Assembly (NCBI RefSeq): GCF_009708005.2
Contig: NZ_CP052757.1
Coordinates: 4,030,001-4,094,000, forward strand
Origin: Cellulosimicrobium protaetiae
GTDB lineage: Bacteria; Actinomycetota; Actinomycetes; Actinomycetales; Cellulomonadaceae
Reading direction: 5' to 3'
Length of the DNA stretch: 64,000 bases
A program made the position numbers and the translations under genes. The notes under the pieces are model-generated. The model was given only the letters and a program-made list of their open reading frames with translations. It was not told the DNA's origin and ran no database searches. Within the stretch, counting starts at the first letter, position 1. Every line of letters begins with the position of its first letter. Below are positions 8,157 through 16,904 of this stretch, piece after piece.

Positions 8157-9823
8157 GCGGGGTCCTCTCCATCGGTACGGGCGGGCAGCGCTGTCACGGC
8201 GGCACGCTCGACGGCGAGCCCCGCGGCGTAGCGCTCGAGGTAGGCCGCGAAGCCGGCGACGTCGTCGGGGTCGGGGTCGACGGTCTCGATCGCCGCCGAC
8301 GCGAACACGTGGTCGCGCAGGTACGCGCCGAGGTCGTGGGCGGCGCCGTCGGTCGACCCGGACGCGGTGCCCGCCGACGCCCGGTCGCGCGCGAAGCCGG
8401 CCAGGACCGCGATGCCCCACGCACCGCCCTCCCCCGCCGTGCGCCCGACGCTCACCGGCGCGTCGATCGCGGCGGCGAGCAGCCGCTGCGCGACGCCCGC
8501 CGTGCGGAACATGCCGCCGTGCGCGAGCATCCCGTCGAGCCGGACGCCCTCGCCCGCCAGCACTCGCATCCCGAGCGCGAGGGTCCCGAACGCGCCGTAG
8601 ACCTGGGTGCGGGCGAAGTTGGCGAGCGTGAGACGGCTGCCGGGCGTGCGCACGACGAGCGGCCGGCCCTCGTCCAGGCCCGTGATCGGCTCGCCGGCGA
8701 GGTAGTTGTAGGCGAGCAGGCCGCCGCCGTCGGCGTCGCCGTCCAGCGCGGCGTGGAAGAGCGCGCCGAAGACCTCGTCCTGCCCCGCGGCGGCGCCCAC
8801 GGCCGCGGCGAGCTCCCCCAGGAGCCCGGCCCACGCGTCGAGCTCGCTCGCGCCGTTGTTGCAGTGGACCATCGCCACGAGGTCGCCCGCGGGCGTCGTC
8901 ACGAGGTCGAGCTCGTGGTGCACACCGGCCAGCGGGCCCTCCAGCACGACCATCGCGAAGATGCTCGTGCCCGCGCTGACGTTGCCCGTGCGCGGCGCGA
9001 CGGCGTTCGTCGCGACCATGCCCGTGCCGGCGTCGCCCTCGGGCGGGCAGAGCAGGACGCCGGGGGTCAGCGCGCCCGAGGGGTCGAGCCAGGCCGCGCC
9101 CTCCTCCGTGAGCCGGCCCGCGTCGTCGCCGGCGACGAGCACGTCCGGCAGGAGCTCGGCGAGCTTCGGCCCGTCGCGGTGAGCCGCGGCGCGCTCGTCG
9201 ACGCGCGCGAGGAGCGCGTGGTCGTAGTCGCGCGTCGCGGGGTCGACCGGGAACATGCCGGACGCGTCGCCCACCCCGAGCACGTGGCGGCCGGTGAGCC
9301 GCCGGTGGACGTACCCGGCGAGCGTCGTGAGCGAGGCGACCTCCACCGCGTGCGGCTCGGCGTCGAGGATGGCCTGGTACCAGTGCGCGACCGACCAGCG
9401 CAGCGGGACGTTGTACCCGAGCAGGTCGGTGAGCTCGGCCGCCGCCGGGCCCGTCGAGGTGTTGCGCCACGTGCGGAACGGGACGAGCAGCTCGCCGGCG
9501 GCGTCGAACGCGAGGTAGCCGTGCATCATCGCCGAGACGCCCAGGGCGCCGTAGGTCGTGGGTCGCACGCCGTACCGCTCCTCGGCGTCGTCGACGAGGC
9601 GCGCGTAGCAGTCGCGCAGCCCGGCCTCGACGGCGTCGAGCGAGTACGTCCACGTGCCGTCCTCGTACGCGTTCTCCCACGCGTGGCTCCCGCTCGCGAG
9701 CGGCGTCCCCTCGGCGTCCACGAGGCACGCCTTGATCCGCGTCGACCCGAGCTCGATCCCGAGCGCGGTCTCCCCCGCCACGACGGCCGCCCGACGGCGG
9801 CCGACCTCGTCCTGCTGCACCAT
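8153..9823 (-). CDS. araB: Ribulokinase, FGGY family
   Basis: Phosphorylates L-ribulose with ATP. The 556-residue protein begins the sugar-kinase fold at [17 protein letters not shown] and keeps the second half of the ATPase core ([13 protein letters not shown], then [20 protein letters not shown]). The start at 9823 has an AGGAGA ribosome site. Upstream ATGs reach into the operator region and are not used here. It is the first gene of araB-araD-araA, with one LacI-type operator 54 bp upstream. The alternative within the FGGY family would be xylulokinase, but the araD and araA neighbours settle it. Confidence 0.92.
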   Translation of the reverse strand: MVQQDEVGRRRAAVVAGETALGIELGSTRIKACLVDAEGTPLASGSHAWENAYEDGTWTYSLDAVEAGLRDCYARLVDDAEERYGVRPTTYGALGVSAMMHGYLAFDAAGELLVPFRTWRNTSTGPAAAELTDLLGYNVPLRWSVAHWYQAILDAEPHAVEVASLTTLAGYVHRRLTGRHVLGVGDASGMFPVDPATRDYDHALLARVDERAAAHRDGPKLAELLPDVLVAGDDAGRLTEEGAAWLDPSGALTPGVLLCPPEGDAGTGMVATNAVAPRTGNVSAGTSIFAMVVLEGPLAGVHHELDLVTTPAGDLVAMVHCNNGASELDAWAGLLGELAAAVGAAAGQDEVFGALFHAALDGDADGGGLLAYNYLAGEPITGLDEGRPLVVRTPGSRLTLANFARTQVYGAFGTLALGMRVLAGEGVRLDGMLAHGGMFRTAGVAQRLLAAAIDAPVSVGRTAGEGGAWGIAVLAGFARDRASAGTASGSTDGAAHDLGAYLRDHVFASAAIETVDPDPDDVAGFAAYLERYAAGLAVERAAVTALPARTDGEDPA

Positions 9824-9876
9824 TGCTGCTTCTCCTCGTCGCGGCGTCGCGCCTCGGTCGTTGCGTGTCCCTCGAA

Positions 9877-9890
9877 TGTTAGCGCTCACA
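9877..9890. promoter_or_regulatory. LacI-type operator before araB
   Basis: TGTTAGCGCTCACA is identical to the copy at 5635-5648. It lies between the LacI-family regulator gene and araB and is the only copy found in this gap. Confidence 0.75.
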
Positions 9891-9940
9891 ACCGGCGAGG
9901 CCAACTCCCTCCCGGACTGCTGCCCACCGGGGGTGCGGCG

Positions 9941-11032
9941 TCAGCCGCGCGGTGCCGCCGTGCTCTCCCGGACCATGAGCTCCGGCGCGATCGAGACCGG
10001 CCGGACCGTCGCGCCGGCGAGCGCGTCGATCATCATCGCCATGCACCGTCGCCCCAGCGACCCGAACGGCTGCCGCACGGTCGTCAGCGGCGGGATGAAG
10101 TGCCCTGCGCCGGCGACGTCGTCGAACCCGACCACCGACACGTCCGTCGGGACGCGCACGCCCCGCTCCCAGAAGGCCCGGAGCAGGCCGAGCGCGAGCT
10201 GGTCGTTGCCCGCGAAGACGGCGGTCGGCCCGTCGCCCCCACGCACGGCGTCGGCGAGCTCCTTGCCGACGGCGTAGCCGCGGTCCGACGACCAGTCCCC
10301 GCGCACGGGCTCGGGCACCGGTGCGCCGTGCTCCTCGAGCGCCGCGCGCCAGCCCGTCTCGCGCTCGCGCGCGTCGAACCAGTCGAGCGGGCCGGAGAGG
10401 TGGAGCACCGTCCGGTGCCCGAGCCCGAGCAGGTGCTCGGTCGCGACCCGGGCTCCCAGCCGCTGGTCCACGGCGATCGAGAGGATCGCCCCCGGCGCGC
10501 CCAGCGCTCCGGAGGCCGGCCGGACGACGTCCGCCGCCTCGCCCTCCCCCGGCAGGTCGCGCGCCGCGATCATGATGACGGGCACCGGGGCCCGGAAGGA
10601 GTCGACCGCGGCCGCGACGTCCGTCTGCGGCGCGATGACGACGATGCCCTCGACGCCCTGGTCCATGAAGTGCTCCAGCACACGGTGCATCGTGTCGGCG
10701 TCGTAGCGCCGGATCGTCGCGACGCTCACGAAGTACCCCTGCTCGCGAGCGGCCTCCTCGACGGCGATCAGGGTCGAGGTCGGTCCGTACAGCGCCGACC
10801 CCGTCGTCACGACCCCGATCGTCCCCGAGCGCATCGTCACGAGCGCACGGGCCGCGCTGTTGCGCCGGTAGCCCAGGGTGGCGATCGCGTCGAGGACGCG
10901 CTCGCGCGTCTCGGGCCGCACGCTCGGGTGGTCGTTGAGCACGCGCGAGACCGTCTGGTGGGACACCCCCGCGAGCCGCGCGACGTCCGACATCGCGGGC
11001 GGGCGCGTGCGCGGGGACGACGCGTCGCTCAC
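9941..11032 (-). CDS. LacI-family regulator, probable arabinose repressor
   Basis: The 363-residue protein has an N-terminal LacI helix-turn-helix (MSDVARLAGVSHQTVSRVLN, residues 14-33) and hinge (NSAARALVTMRSGTIGVV). A sugar-binding core follows, with PTAVFAGNDQLALGLLRAF and the FDD motif. The GTG start at 11032 overlaps the proC stop as GTGA. The ATG at residue 14 (10993) would also give a typical LacI start. It lies between proC and araB on the same strand. By inference it binds the five TGTKANCGCTCACA-like sites and is released by arabinose or a derivative. It is not an AraC-type or GntR-type AraR. Confidence 0.85.
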   Translation of the reverse strand: MSDASSPRTRPPAMSDVARLAGVSHQTVSRVLNDHPSVRPETRERVLDAIATLGYRRNSAARALVTMRSGTIGVVTTGSALYGPTSTLIAVEEAAREQGYFVSVATIRRYDADTMHRVLEHFMDQGVEGIVVIAPQTDVAAAVDSFRAPVPVIMIAARDLPGEGEAADVVRPASGALGAPGAILSIAVDQRLGARVATEHLLGLGHRTVLHLSGPLDWFDARERETGWRAALEEHGAPVPEPVRGDWSSDRGYAVGKELADAVRGGDGPTAVFAGNDQLALGLLRAFWERGVRVPTDVSVVGFDDVAGAGHFIPPLTTVRQPFGSLGRRCMAMMIDALAGATVRPVSIAPELMVRESTAAPRG

Positions 11033-11907
11033 CGCTCGTCCCCCGACCCCGGACGCGGGCCGGCCGCGAGCGCGGCGGCGAGCTCGACCGACCGGTCGCG
11101 CGCGGCCTCGGCCGCGTCGAGGAACGCCGCTCGCACGCCACCTGCGTCGAGGCGGCGCAGCGCGGCGACGGTCGTCCCGCCGGGTGAGGACACCTTCTCG
11201 CGGGCGATCGCGGGGTGCTCCCCCGTCTCGCGCAGCATCGTCGCCGCACCGTGCACGGTCGCGGTCGCGAGCTCGAGCGCCGTCGCACGGGTCAGGCCGA
11301 GCAGCACCCCCGCCTCGGCGAGCGCGTCGATCACGTAGAACACGTACGCCGGCCCCGACCCCGAGAGCGCCCCGACCGCGTCCTGGTCCTTCTCGGCGAC
11401 GCGCACGACGAGACCCGTCGCGCCGAGCACCCGCTCGACGAGCGCGACGTCGTCGTCGGTCGCGGCAGCGCCGCCGCTCACGGCGCTGACCCCGGCCCCC
11501 ACGACCGACGGCGTGTTCGGCATGACGCGCACGACGGCGGTGCCCGCGGGCAGTCGGTCCTCGTAGAACGTCGTCGGGAGCCCGACCACGACGCTCACGA
11601 CCACCGTCCCGTCACCGAGCGCGTCGTGCACCTCGTCCAGCAGCGCGGCGACGTCCTTCGGCTTGACCGCGACGACGACGATCCCGGCGCCGCGGACGGC
11701 CGCCACGTTGTCCCGGGTCGTGCGGACGCCGTGCCGTGCGGTGAGCTCGTCGCCCCGTTCGGGCCGGCGGACGGTGGCGACGACGTCGTCGGGCCGCCAG
11801 CCGGAGGCGAGCGCTCCCGCGAGGACGGTCTCGCCCATGGTGCCCGTGCCGAGGACGGCGAGCGCGGGCACCTCGGCGGGCACGGGCGGGGTCGGCAGGT
11901 CGGTCAT
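11029..11907 (-). CDS. proC: Pyrroline-5-carboxylate reductase
   Basis: Last step of proline synthesis: NAD(P)H reduction of pyrroline-5-carboxylate. The 292-residue protein starts a Rossmann fold at LAVLGTGTMGETVLAGAL and carries VVAVKPKDVAALL, VRVMPNTPSVVGAGVSAV and the C-terminal signature GSGPAYVFYVIDALAEAGV with VSSPGGTTVAAL. The length is slightly above the usual 270 because of flexible ends. The ATG at 11907 has a GGGAG site. It overlaps the LacI-family gene downstream by four bases, so the arabinose regulator may be co-expressed with a housekeeping gene. Confidence 0.95.
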   Translation of the reverse strand: MTDLPTPPVPAEVPALAVLGTGTMGETVLAGALASGWRPDDVVATVRRPERGDELTARHGVRTTRDNVAAVRGAGIVVVAVKPKDVAALLDEVHDALGDGTVVVSVVVGLPTTFYEDRLPAGTAVVRVMPNTPSVVGAGVSAVSGGAAATDDDVALVERVLGATGLVVRVAEKDQDAVGALSGSGPAYVFYVIDALAEAGVLLGLTRATALELATATVHGAATMLRETGEHPAIAREKVSSPGGTTVAALRRLDAGGVRAAFLDAAEAARDRSVELAAALAAGPRPGSGDER

Positions 11908-12055
11908 GGGCGATCAGCTCCCGGTGGTCGGTGAGGGCATTCTTGCGCACCCGGGGCGGCGCGAGGTCTCGGGACGTCCTCCCCGGACGCCCGGAGCGGT
12001 ACGCCCGGCCACCCCGGCAGGGTCGCGGCCACCCCGGGCAGGCGGCCGGGCCCCG

Positions 12056-12793
12056 TCAGAGGGGGTACGCCTCGTACACGTCCGCGACGGCGTCGGCGGG
12101 CCCGGACGCCTGGAGGACGGCGGTCCCGTTGCGCCACGTGACGGTCGCCTGCCCGTCGGCGGCGGGCGAGACGGCGTACGTCCCGGCGACCTCCCCGCCG
12201 ACCTCGACGTCGCCCGAGTCGGTGGGCTCGCCGGCGGCGGCCACGAGGTCGGCCGCCGCGGCCTCCGCCTCGGCGGTCGTCGGCCACTGCCCCGCGACCA
12301 CGGTGACCGTCGTGGCGTCGGCACCCTCGCCGTCGGCGTACACGAGCTCGTACGCCTCGAGGGCGCGGGCCGCGGTCCACGCGTCCGTGGCCGAGTCGCT
12401 GCGCAGCACCAGGTCGAGCACCGTGTCCGGGAGCGCCAGGGCGAAGGCCGTCGTCCCGGTGCGGGCGGCGGGCTCGAGCGTGGGGGTGGGCGCGTCCGCC
12501 GTGACGGTGACCGTCGGCGCGGGGTCGGCCGCCGCGTCCGAGCGGGCGAAGCCGGGCCAGACCCAGGCGACGAGAGCGGCGACCAGGCCGACGACGAGGA
12601 CCATGCCGACCAGCACGACGAGCCGCCGACGCCGGTACACGGCCGCCGACGACGGGCGGGAGTGGCGCCGGTCGCTCGCCCCGACGGCGTCCGCGGGGCG
12701 CCGCGGTGGGCCGGCCGGGGCCCCGGTCGATCCACGAGTGCGTGCCGGGGTGGCGGAACGTCCCGTCGTGCTCCCGCCGGGCGACTGGCTCAT
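12056..12793 (-). CDS. Membrane-anchored protein of unknown function
   Basis: A 245-residue protein not recognised as a known family. It has a basic, Pro/Ser-rich cytoplasmic segment (residues 1-55), one membrane helix (about 57-80) and an Ala/Thr-rich extracellular part. The last 150 residues alternate short hydrophobic strands with Asp/Ala loops, suggesting a small alpha/beta domain. The ATG at 12793 follows a GGAGG site. It stands alone between proC and the potassium channel. A cell-envelope role is likely from topology only. Confidence 0.6.
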   Translation of the reverse strand: MSQSPGGSTTGRSATPARTRGSTGAPAGPPRRPADAVGASDRRHSRPSSAAVYRRRRLVVLVGMVLVVGLVAALVAWVWPGFARSDAAADPAPTVTVTADAPTPTLEPAARTGTTAFALALPDTVLDLVLRSDSATDAWTAARALEAYELVYADGEGADATTVTVVAGQWPTTAEAEAAAADLVAAAGEPTDSGDVEVGGEVAGTYAVSPAADGQATVTWRNGTAVLQASGPADAVADVYEAYPL

Positions 12794-12939
12794 CGCGCCT
12801 ACCTCCGCTGCTCGCTCTCCCGGGCCCCGGACCCTCCCGGACCGTGACCCCGCGGCCCAGCGTAGGACGCGCGGACGCCGGTCCCCTGCTCCCGGCACGG
12901 GGTGTCGGCGCGAGGCGTGCGGGTTTCACCTCCCGCGCG

Positions 12940-13464
12940 TCACGTCTCGTGCGCGTCGGCCACCCGCCGGTGGCGCTCCGCCCGGGCACGGGCACGCGAC
13001 GTCGCGATCGAGACGAGCACGCCCACGACGACCAGGTCGAGCGCGATCTGCACCATGACCACGACCTTCGCGGCCTCACCGACCGGGTGGACGTCGCCGT
13101 AGCCGACCGTCCCGAGCGTCACGACGGCGAAGTACAGGGCGTCGGTCCTGTTCTCGATGCCCTCGAACTGGTCCGCCATGAGGTAGTAGGCGAGCGCGAA
13201 GAACGTGACCACGGGGAGCAGGAGTCCCATCACGGACTGCACCCGCACGCTCGGCGTCTCCCACGCACGGAGCTGGCGTCGCACCTGCAGCGCGAGCAGC
13301 GCGCACAGCAGCACGACCCCCGCCCCGAACACGACGACCTGGACGACCGGCTTGGCGTCGTCCGCGGGCAGGGGCACGCAGTAGTAGACGATGAGGCACG
13401 CGGTGACGGACGCCGCCGTGAGGACGAGGGTCCACCACGGGCTGTCGTGCGGGAGCCGGCTCAT
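12940..13464 (-). CDS. Two-pore-helix type potassium channel
   Basis: The 174-residue membrane protein carries the potassium selectivity filter TVGYGD at residues 119-124, flanked by a pore helix (RTDALYFAVVTLG) and a final inner helix (about 131-152). Two further hydrophobic segments (about 12-30 and 40-60) come first, so the subunit has four membrane segments. There is no voltage sensor and no attached RCK domain. Subunits should assemble as tetramers. The C-terminus is short and basic. It is transcribed divergently from radA, with only 75 bases between the starts. Confidence 0.85.
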   Translation of the reverse strand: MSRLPHDSPWWTLVLTAASVTACLIVYYCVPLPADDAKPVVQVVVFGAGVVLLCALLALQVRRQLRAWETPSVRVQSVMGLLLPVVTFFALAYYLMADQFEGIENRTDALYFAVVTLGTVGYGDVHPVGEAAKVVVMVQIALDLVVVGVLVSIATSRARARAERHRRVADAHET

Positions 13465-13527
13465 GCGCCCAGCATCCCGCCCGGGGGCGTTCTCGTCGCG
13501 GCAGGTGCTGGTGTCGGGGGTGGTGGC

Positions 13528-13533
13528 TAGGTT
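13528..13533 (+). promoter_or_regulatory. radA -10 hexamer, leaderless start
   Basis: TAGGTT ends 6 nt before the GTG start of radA, placing the expected transcription start at or next to the start codon. No ribosome site is present. Confidence 0.5.
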
Positions 13534-13539
13534 GGGCGG

Positions 13540-15003
13540 GTGACGTCGTCGACCACCGCGGCCCGCTCCGCGGCCACCAAGCGATCCCGCCCCGCCTACC
13601 GCTGCAGCGAGTGCGGCTGGACGACCGCCAAGTGGGTGGGCCGCTGCGGGGAGTGCCAGGAGTGGGGGACCGTCACGGAGGACGCCCCCGCGGCGTCCGG
13701 CCCGCGCACGGCGGCGGTCGCGCCGACCCGCTCCCCCGCCCGGCCGATCGGGGAGATCAGCGTCGAGGCCGCGCGCGCCACGCCCACCGGCGTCTCCGAG
13801 TTCGACCGCGTCCTCGGCGGCGGCATCGTCCCCGGTGCGGTCGTCCTGCTGGCCGGGGAGCCCGGCGTGGGGAAGTCGACGCTCCTGCTCGCCGTCGCGA
13901 GCAACGTCGCCGCGGGCGGCTCGGACCTGCCGACGGCCCGACCCCCCGGCGAGAGCCGGCCCGCCGAGGCGGCGCGCGCGACGCCGGCCCCGCGGCGCGT
14001 CCTGTACGTCACCGGCGAGGAGTCCGCGGGACAGGTACGGCTCCGCGCGGAGCGCGTCGGGGCGCTCGCCCCCGGGCTCCTCCTCGCGTCCGAGACGGAC
14101 CTCGCGACCGTGCTCGGGCACATCGAGGCGACGGAGCCCGACCTGCTCGTCGTGGACTCCGTGCAGACGATCGCGTCCGCGCAGGTCGAGGGGGCACCCG
14201 GCGGCGTGAGCCAGGTGCGCGAGGTCGCGGCGTCGCTCATCGCCGCGGCGAAGGCCCGCGACCTCCCGGTGATCCTCGTCGGGCACGTGACCAAGGACGG
14301 CTCGGTCGCCGGGCCGCGCACGCTCGAGCACCTGGTCGACGTCGTGTGCCAGTTCGAGGGCGACCGGCACTCGCGCCTGCGCCTCGTCCGGGCGGTGAAG
14401 AACCGCTACGGGCCGACGGACGAGGTCGGGTGCTTCGACCTCACGGAGAACGGCATCGTGGGCCTCGCCGACCCGAGCGGGCTGTTCCTCTCGCACACCG
14501 GCGCCGGGTCGCCCGGCACGTGCGTCACCGTGACGCTCGAGGGGCGGCGCCCGCTCGCGCTCGAGATCCAGTCGCTCGTCGTGCCCTCCTCGCTGACCAA
14601 CCCGCGCCGGACCACGAGCGGCGTGGACTCCAGCCGGCTCGCGATGATCCTCGCCGTCATGCACCGGCACGCGGGCGTGCGGCTCGTCGACCAGGACGTG
14701 TACGCGTCGACCGTGGGCGGCGCGAAGGTCACCGAGCCGGCCGCCGACCTCTCGATCGCGCTCGCCGTGCTCTCCGCGCGCGAGGACGAGGCGCTGCCCC
14801 AGGGCACCGTCGCGTTCGGCGAGGTCGGGCTCGCGGGCGACATCCGTCCCGTCACGGGCCTGGACCGCCGTCTGGCCGAGGCCGCGCGCCTCGGCTTCAC
14901 GCGCGCCGTCGTGCCGCGGGGATCGTTCCCACGGCCCGTCGAGGGCATGACGATCCTCCCGGCGCGCCACCTCGGCGAGGCCGTCGAGCTCGCACGGACC
15001 TGA
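13540..15003 (+). CDS. radA: DNA repair protein RadA
   Basis: A RecA-like branch-migration helicase acting in homologous recombination. The 487-residue protein has the N-terminal C4 zinc finger (Cys22, 25, 36, 39), Walker A GEPGVGKS at 106-113, Walker B LLVVDSVQT and the RadA-specific KNRxG motif in the form KNRYG. A C-terminal Lon-protease-like domain ends the protein. An insertion at about residues 127-152, rich in Pro, Ala and Arg, separates the P-loop helix from the next strand and looks flexible. Start is the GTG at 13540. In many actinobacteria radA lies next to disA. Here about 4.4 kb of other genes separates them. Confidence 0.95.
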   Translation: MTSSTTAARSAATKRSRPAYRCSECGWTTAKWVGRCGECQEWGTVTEDAPAASGPRTAAVAPTRSPARPIGEISVEAARATPTGVSEFDRVLGGGIVPGAVVLLAGEPGVGKSTLLLAVASNVAAGGSDLPTARPPGESRPAEAARATPAPRRVLYVTGEESAGQVRLRAERVGALAPGLLLASETDLATVLGHIEATEPDLLVVDSVQTIASAQVEGAPGGVSQVREVAASLIAAAKARDLPVILVGHVTKDGSVAGPRTLEHLVDVVCQFEGDRHSRLRLVRAVKNRYGPTDEVGCFDLTENGIVGLADPSGLFLSHTGAGSPGTCVTVTLEGRRPLALEIQSLVVPSSLTNPRRTTSGVDSSRLAMILAVMHRHAGVRLVDQDVYASTVGGAKVTEPAADLSIALAVLSAREDEALPQGTVAFGEVGLAGDIRPVTGLDRRLAEAARLGFTRAVVPRGSFPRPVEGMTILPARHLGEAVELART

Positions 15004-15045
15004 CGACGCCGGCCGCGACCGGTCCCCGTGCGTCCTGGGCGTGGG

Positions 15046-15714
15046 TCATCCGCCCGGTCGTCGATCAGCGGCGAGCGCCCACCACTGCAGCAGCATGATG
15101 GTCTTGCCGTCGACGATGCGGCCGTCGGCGATCATCGCCAGGGCGTCGTCGAACGCGAGCTCGACGACCTCGATGTCCTCGCCCTCCGCCGCCACGCCTC
15201 CGCCCGTGCCCGTGCGGTCCCGCGAAGTGTAGGGCGCCGCGAAGAAGTGCACCTTCTCGGTGACGGATCCCGGGCTCATGTAGGCGGTGAAGACACGCGC
15301 GACCGGCCCGACGGTCACGCCCAGCTCCTCGGCGACCTCGCGCCGGATCGCGGTCTCGGGGTCGTCGTCGTCCAGCAGTCCGGCGGCGGTCTCGAGGAGC
15401 ATGCCGTCCTCGTGGTCGTTGACGTACGCCGGGAACCGGAACTGCCGCGTGAGCAGGACGGTCGACCGCGCCGCGTCGTGGAGCAGGATCGTCGCCCCGT
15501 CCCCACGGTCGTACGTCTCGCGCTGGAGCGTCTGCCAGCACCCGTCCCGGCGCCGGAGGTCGAAGGTCGTGCGGCGCAGCACGTGCCACCCCTGCGACGT
15601 GAGCTCGACGTCACGGACGACGACGTCGGAGTTCCGTCGCAACGCGCGGCCGGCCCTGTCGAGGCCCGTCCGGCCGCGGTGGTCGGGGACGTCGACCCCG
15701 GGGACCCCGCTCAC
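15046..15714 (-). CDS. NudK-like NUDIX hydrolase
   Basis: Residues 35-215 match the GDP-mannose/ADP-ribose pyrophosphatase layout: [27 protein letters not shown], the NUDIX box around residues 112-133 ending REVAEELGV, then [15 protein letters not shown] and [13 protein letters not shown]. The first acidic box residue is Asp rather than Glu, as the helix starts [11 protein letters not shown], while the metal-binding REVAEE is intact. Expected activity is hydrolysis of a nucleoside diphosphate sugar. Start is the GTG at 15714, overlapping the upstream stop as GTGA. The first 30 residues are poorly conserved in character. Confidence 0.85.
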   Translation of the reverse strand: MSGVPGVDVPDHRGRTGLDRAGRALRRNSDVVVRDVELTSQGWHVLRRTTFDLRRRDGCWQTLQRETYDRGDGATILLHDAARSTVLLTRQFRFPAYVNDHEDGMLLETAAGLLDDDDPETAIRREVAEELGVTVGPVARVFTAYMSPGSVTEKVHFFAAPYTSRDRTGTGGGVAAEGEDIEVVELAFDDALAMIADGRIVDGKTIMLLQWWALAADRRPGG

Positions 15715-16100
15715 CGGGCGCTCGCTCGAGGTGTCTCGACGCGGCGGGGCAGCTCGGAGACGTCGTGGAAGACGGGGAGGCCACGGGCCGTGGCGATCGC
15801 GACGTCCTGGTCGGCCCCCGCCGACTCGCCAGGCAGGCGCAGCACGGCGTCGCAGTGCTCCAGGAGTCGCTCTGCTGTCGGGTACAGCACGTCGGCCGCG
15901 AGGTCGTCGTCGACCGTGGCGCCCGCCGAGCGCAGGACGGGGAGCGCGACCCACTCGCCGATCATGGGGACGTGCCCCGCTTCGAAGACGGGCCAGGCGG
16001 CCTCCTCGAGGCGGTGCAGGTTGGCCTCCATGGCGGCATGGTCGCCGGCGGTCCCCGAGCGGTACGGGCCGGCGATGAGGACGAGCAGAGGTCGGTTCAT
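15711..16100 (-). CDS. Nucleoside 2-deoxyribosyltransferase-like / DUF4406-like protein
   Basis: A 129-residue protein opening [13 protein letters not shown], the phosphate-loop-like start of this family. [24 protein letters not shown] and [21 protein letters not shown] follow, including the acidic residues typical of the active site. It would act on nucleosides or nucleotides in the cytoplasm, though the substrate is unknown. The gene is coupled to the NUDIX gene downstream and divergent from a DeoR-type regulator 51 bases away, suggesting a small nucleotide-sugar salvage or clean-up unit. Confidence 0.65.
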   Translation of the reverse strand: MNRPLLVLIAGPYRSGTAGDHAAMEANLHRLEEAAWPVFEAGHVPMIGEWVALPVLRSAGATVDDDLAADVLYPTAERLLEHCDAVLRLPGESAGADQDVAIATARGLPVFHDVSELPRRVETPRASAR

Positions 16101-16117
16101 GCCTCTAGAATAGGCAT
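16099..16117. promoter_or_regulatory. Inverted repeat between divergent deoxyribosyltransferase-like and DeoR genes
   Basis: ATGCCT and AGGCAT flank a 7-base AT-rich centre that contains TAGAAT, a likely -10 for the rightward regulator gene. Its position over both start regions makes it a candidate operator for the DeoR-type protein. Confidence 0.4.
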
Positions 16118-16151
16118 AAACGTGCATCATCGAGAATCAACGAGGAGAACC

Positions 16152-16904
16152 ATGCTGGCCGCCGAGAGACGAGACCTCCTGCTCGCGACCCTCCGCCGCG
16201 ACGGCAAGATCGTCGCGAAGACCGCGGCGGCGGAGCTCGGGCTCTCGGAGGACAGCATCCGCCGGGACCTGCGCGAGCTGGCCGCCGAGGGGCTCTGCCA
16301 GCGCGTGTACGGCGGGGCGCTGCCGGTCTCGCCCGCGGTCGCCGACTACGCGGGACGCCGGCAGGTCGCCGTCGAGGGCAAGGAGCGGGTCGCGTCCGCC
16401 GCGGTCCGCCTGATCGACCCCGGGAGCACCGTCATCCTCGACGGCGGGACGACGGCCCTCGCCGTCGCGGCGGCACTGCCGCCGGACCTGCGGTGCACGG
16501 TGGTGACCCACAGCCCGACGGTCGCGACGGCGCTCGTCGAGCACCCGGTCGCCGACGTGATCGTCCTCGGCGGCAGGCTCTTCAAGCACTCGGCGGTGAC
16601 CAGCGGGGCCGCGACGGTCGAGGCCGCCCAGCACGTGTCGGCCGACCTGTTCCTGCTCGGCGTCACCGGCATCCACCCGGACGCCGGGCTCACCACGGGC
16701 GACCCGGACGAGGCGGCGACGAAGCGGGCCCTCGCCGCGCGCGCGGCGGAGACGTACGTGCTGGGCTCGTCGGAGAAGGTCGGGGCCGCGTCGCCGTTCC
16801 GCGTGGTCGGGTTCGCCGACGTCGCCGGCGTCGTCACCGACGCCGACCCCGCGTCGGACGTCGTGCGCGCGCTCAGCGAACGGACCCGCGTGCTCCCCGC
16901 CTGA
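16152..16904 (+). CDS. DeoR-family transcription regulator
   Basis: The 250-residue protein has the DeoR N-terminal helix-turn-helix (RRDLLLATLRRDGKIV, then LGLSEDSIRRDLRELAAEG, residues 5-50). The C-terminal sugar-phosphate sensor domain shows LDGGTTALAVAAAL, VIVLGGRLFKHSAVTSG and LFLLGVTGIHPDAGLTT. The ATG at 16152 has an AGGAG site. It probably represses the divergent deoxyribosyltransferase-like/NUDIX pair in response to a phosphorylated sugar or nucleoside. Its 3' end overlaps the convergent ctaA by 32 bases. Confidence 0.88.
   Translation: MLAAERRDLLLATLRRDGKIVAKTAAAELGLSEDSIRRDLRELAAEGLCQRVYGGALPVSPAVADYAGRRQVAVEGKERVASAAVRLIDPGSTVILDGGTTALAVAAALPPDLRCTVVTHSPTVATALVEHPVADVIVLGGRLFKHSAVTSGAATVEAAQHVSADLFLLGVTGIHPDAGLTTGDPDEAATKRALAARAAETYVLGSSEKVGAASPFRVVGFADVAGVVTDADPASDVVRALSERTRVLPA

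Noticed and set aside
8117-11338. Open frame of over 1,000 codons on the plus strand opposite araB and the LacI-type gene
   Set aside because: It is antisense to two clearly conserved genes, is dominated by Arg/Gly/Ala/Asp as expected from GC-rich mirror frames, and has no recognisable domain.
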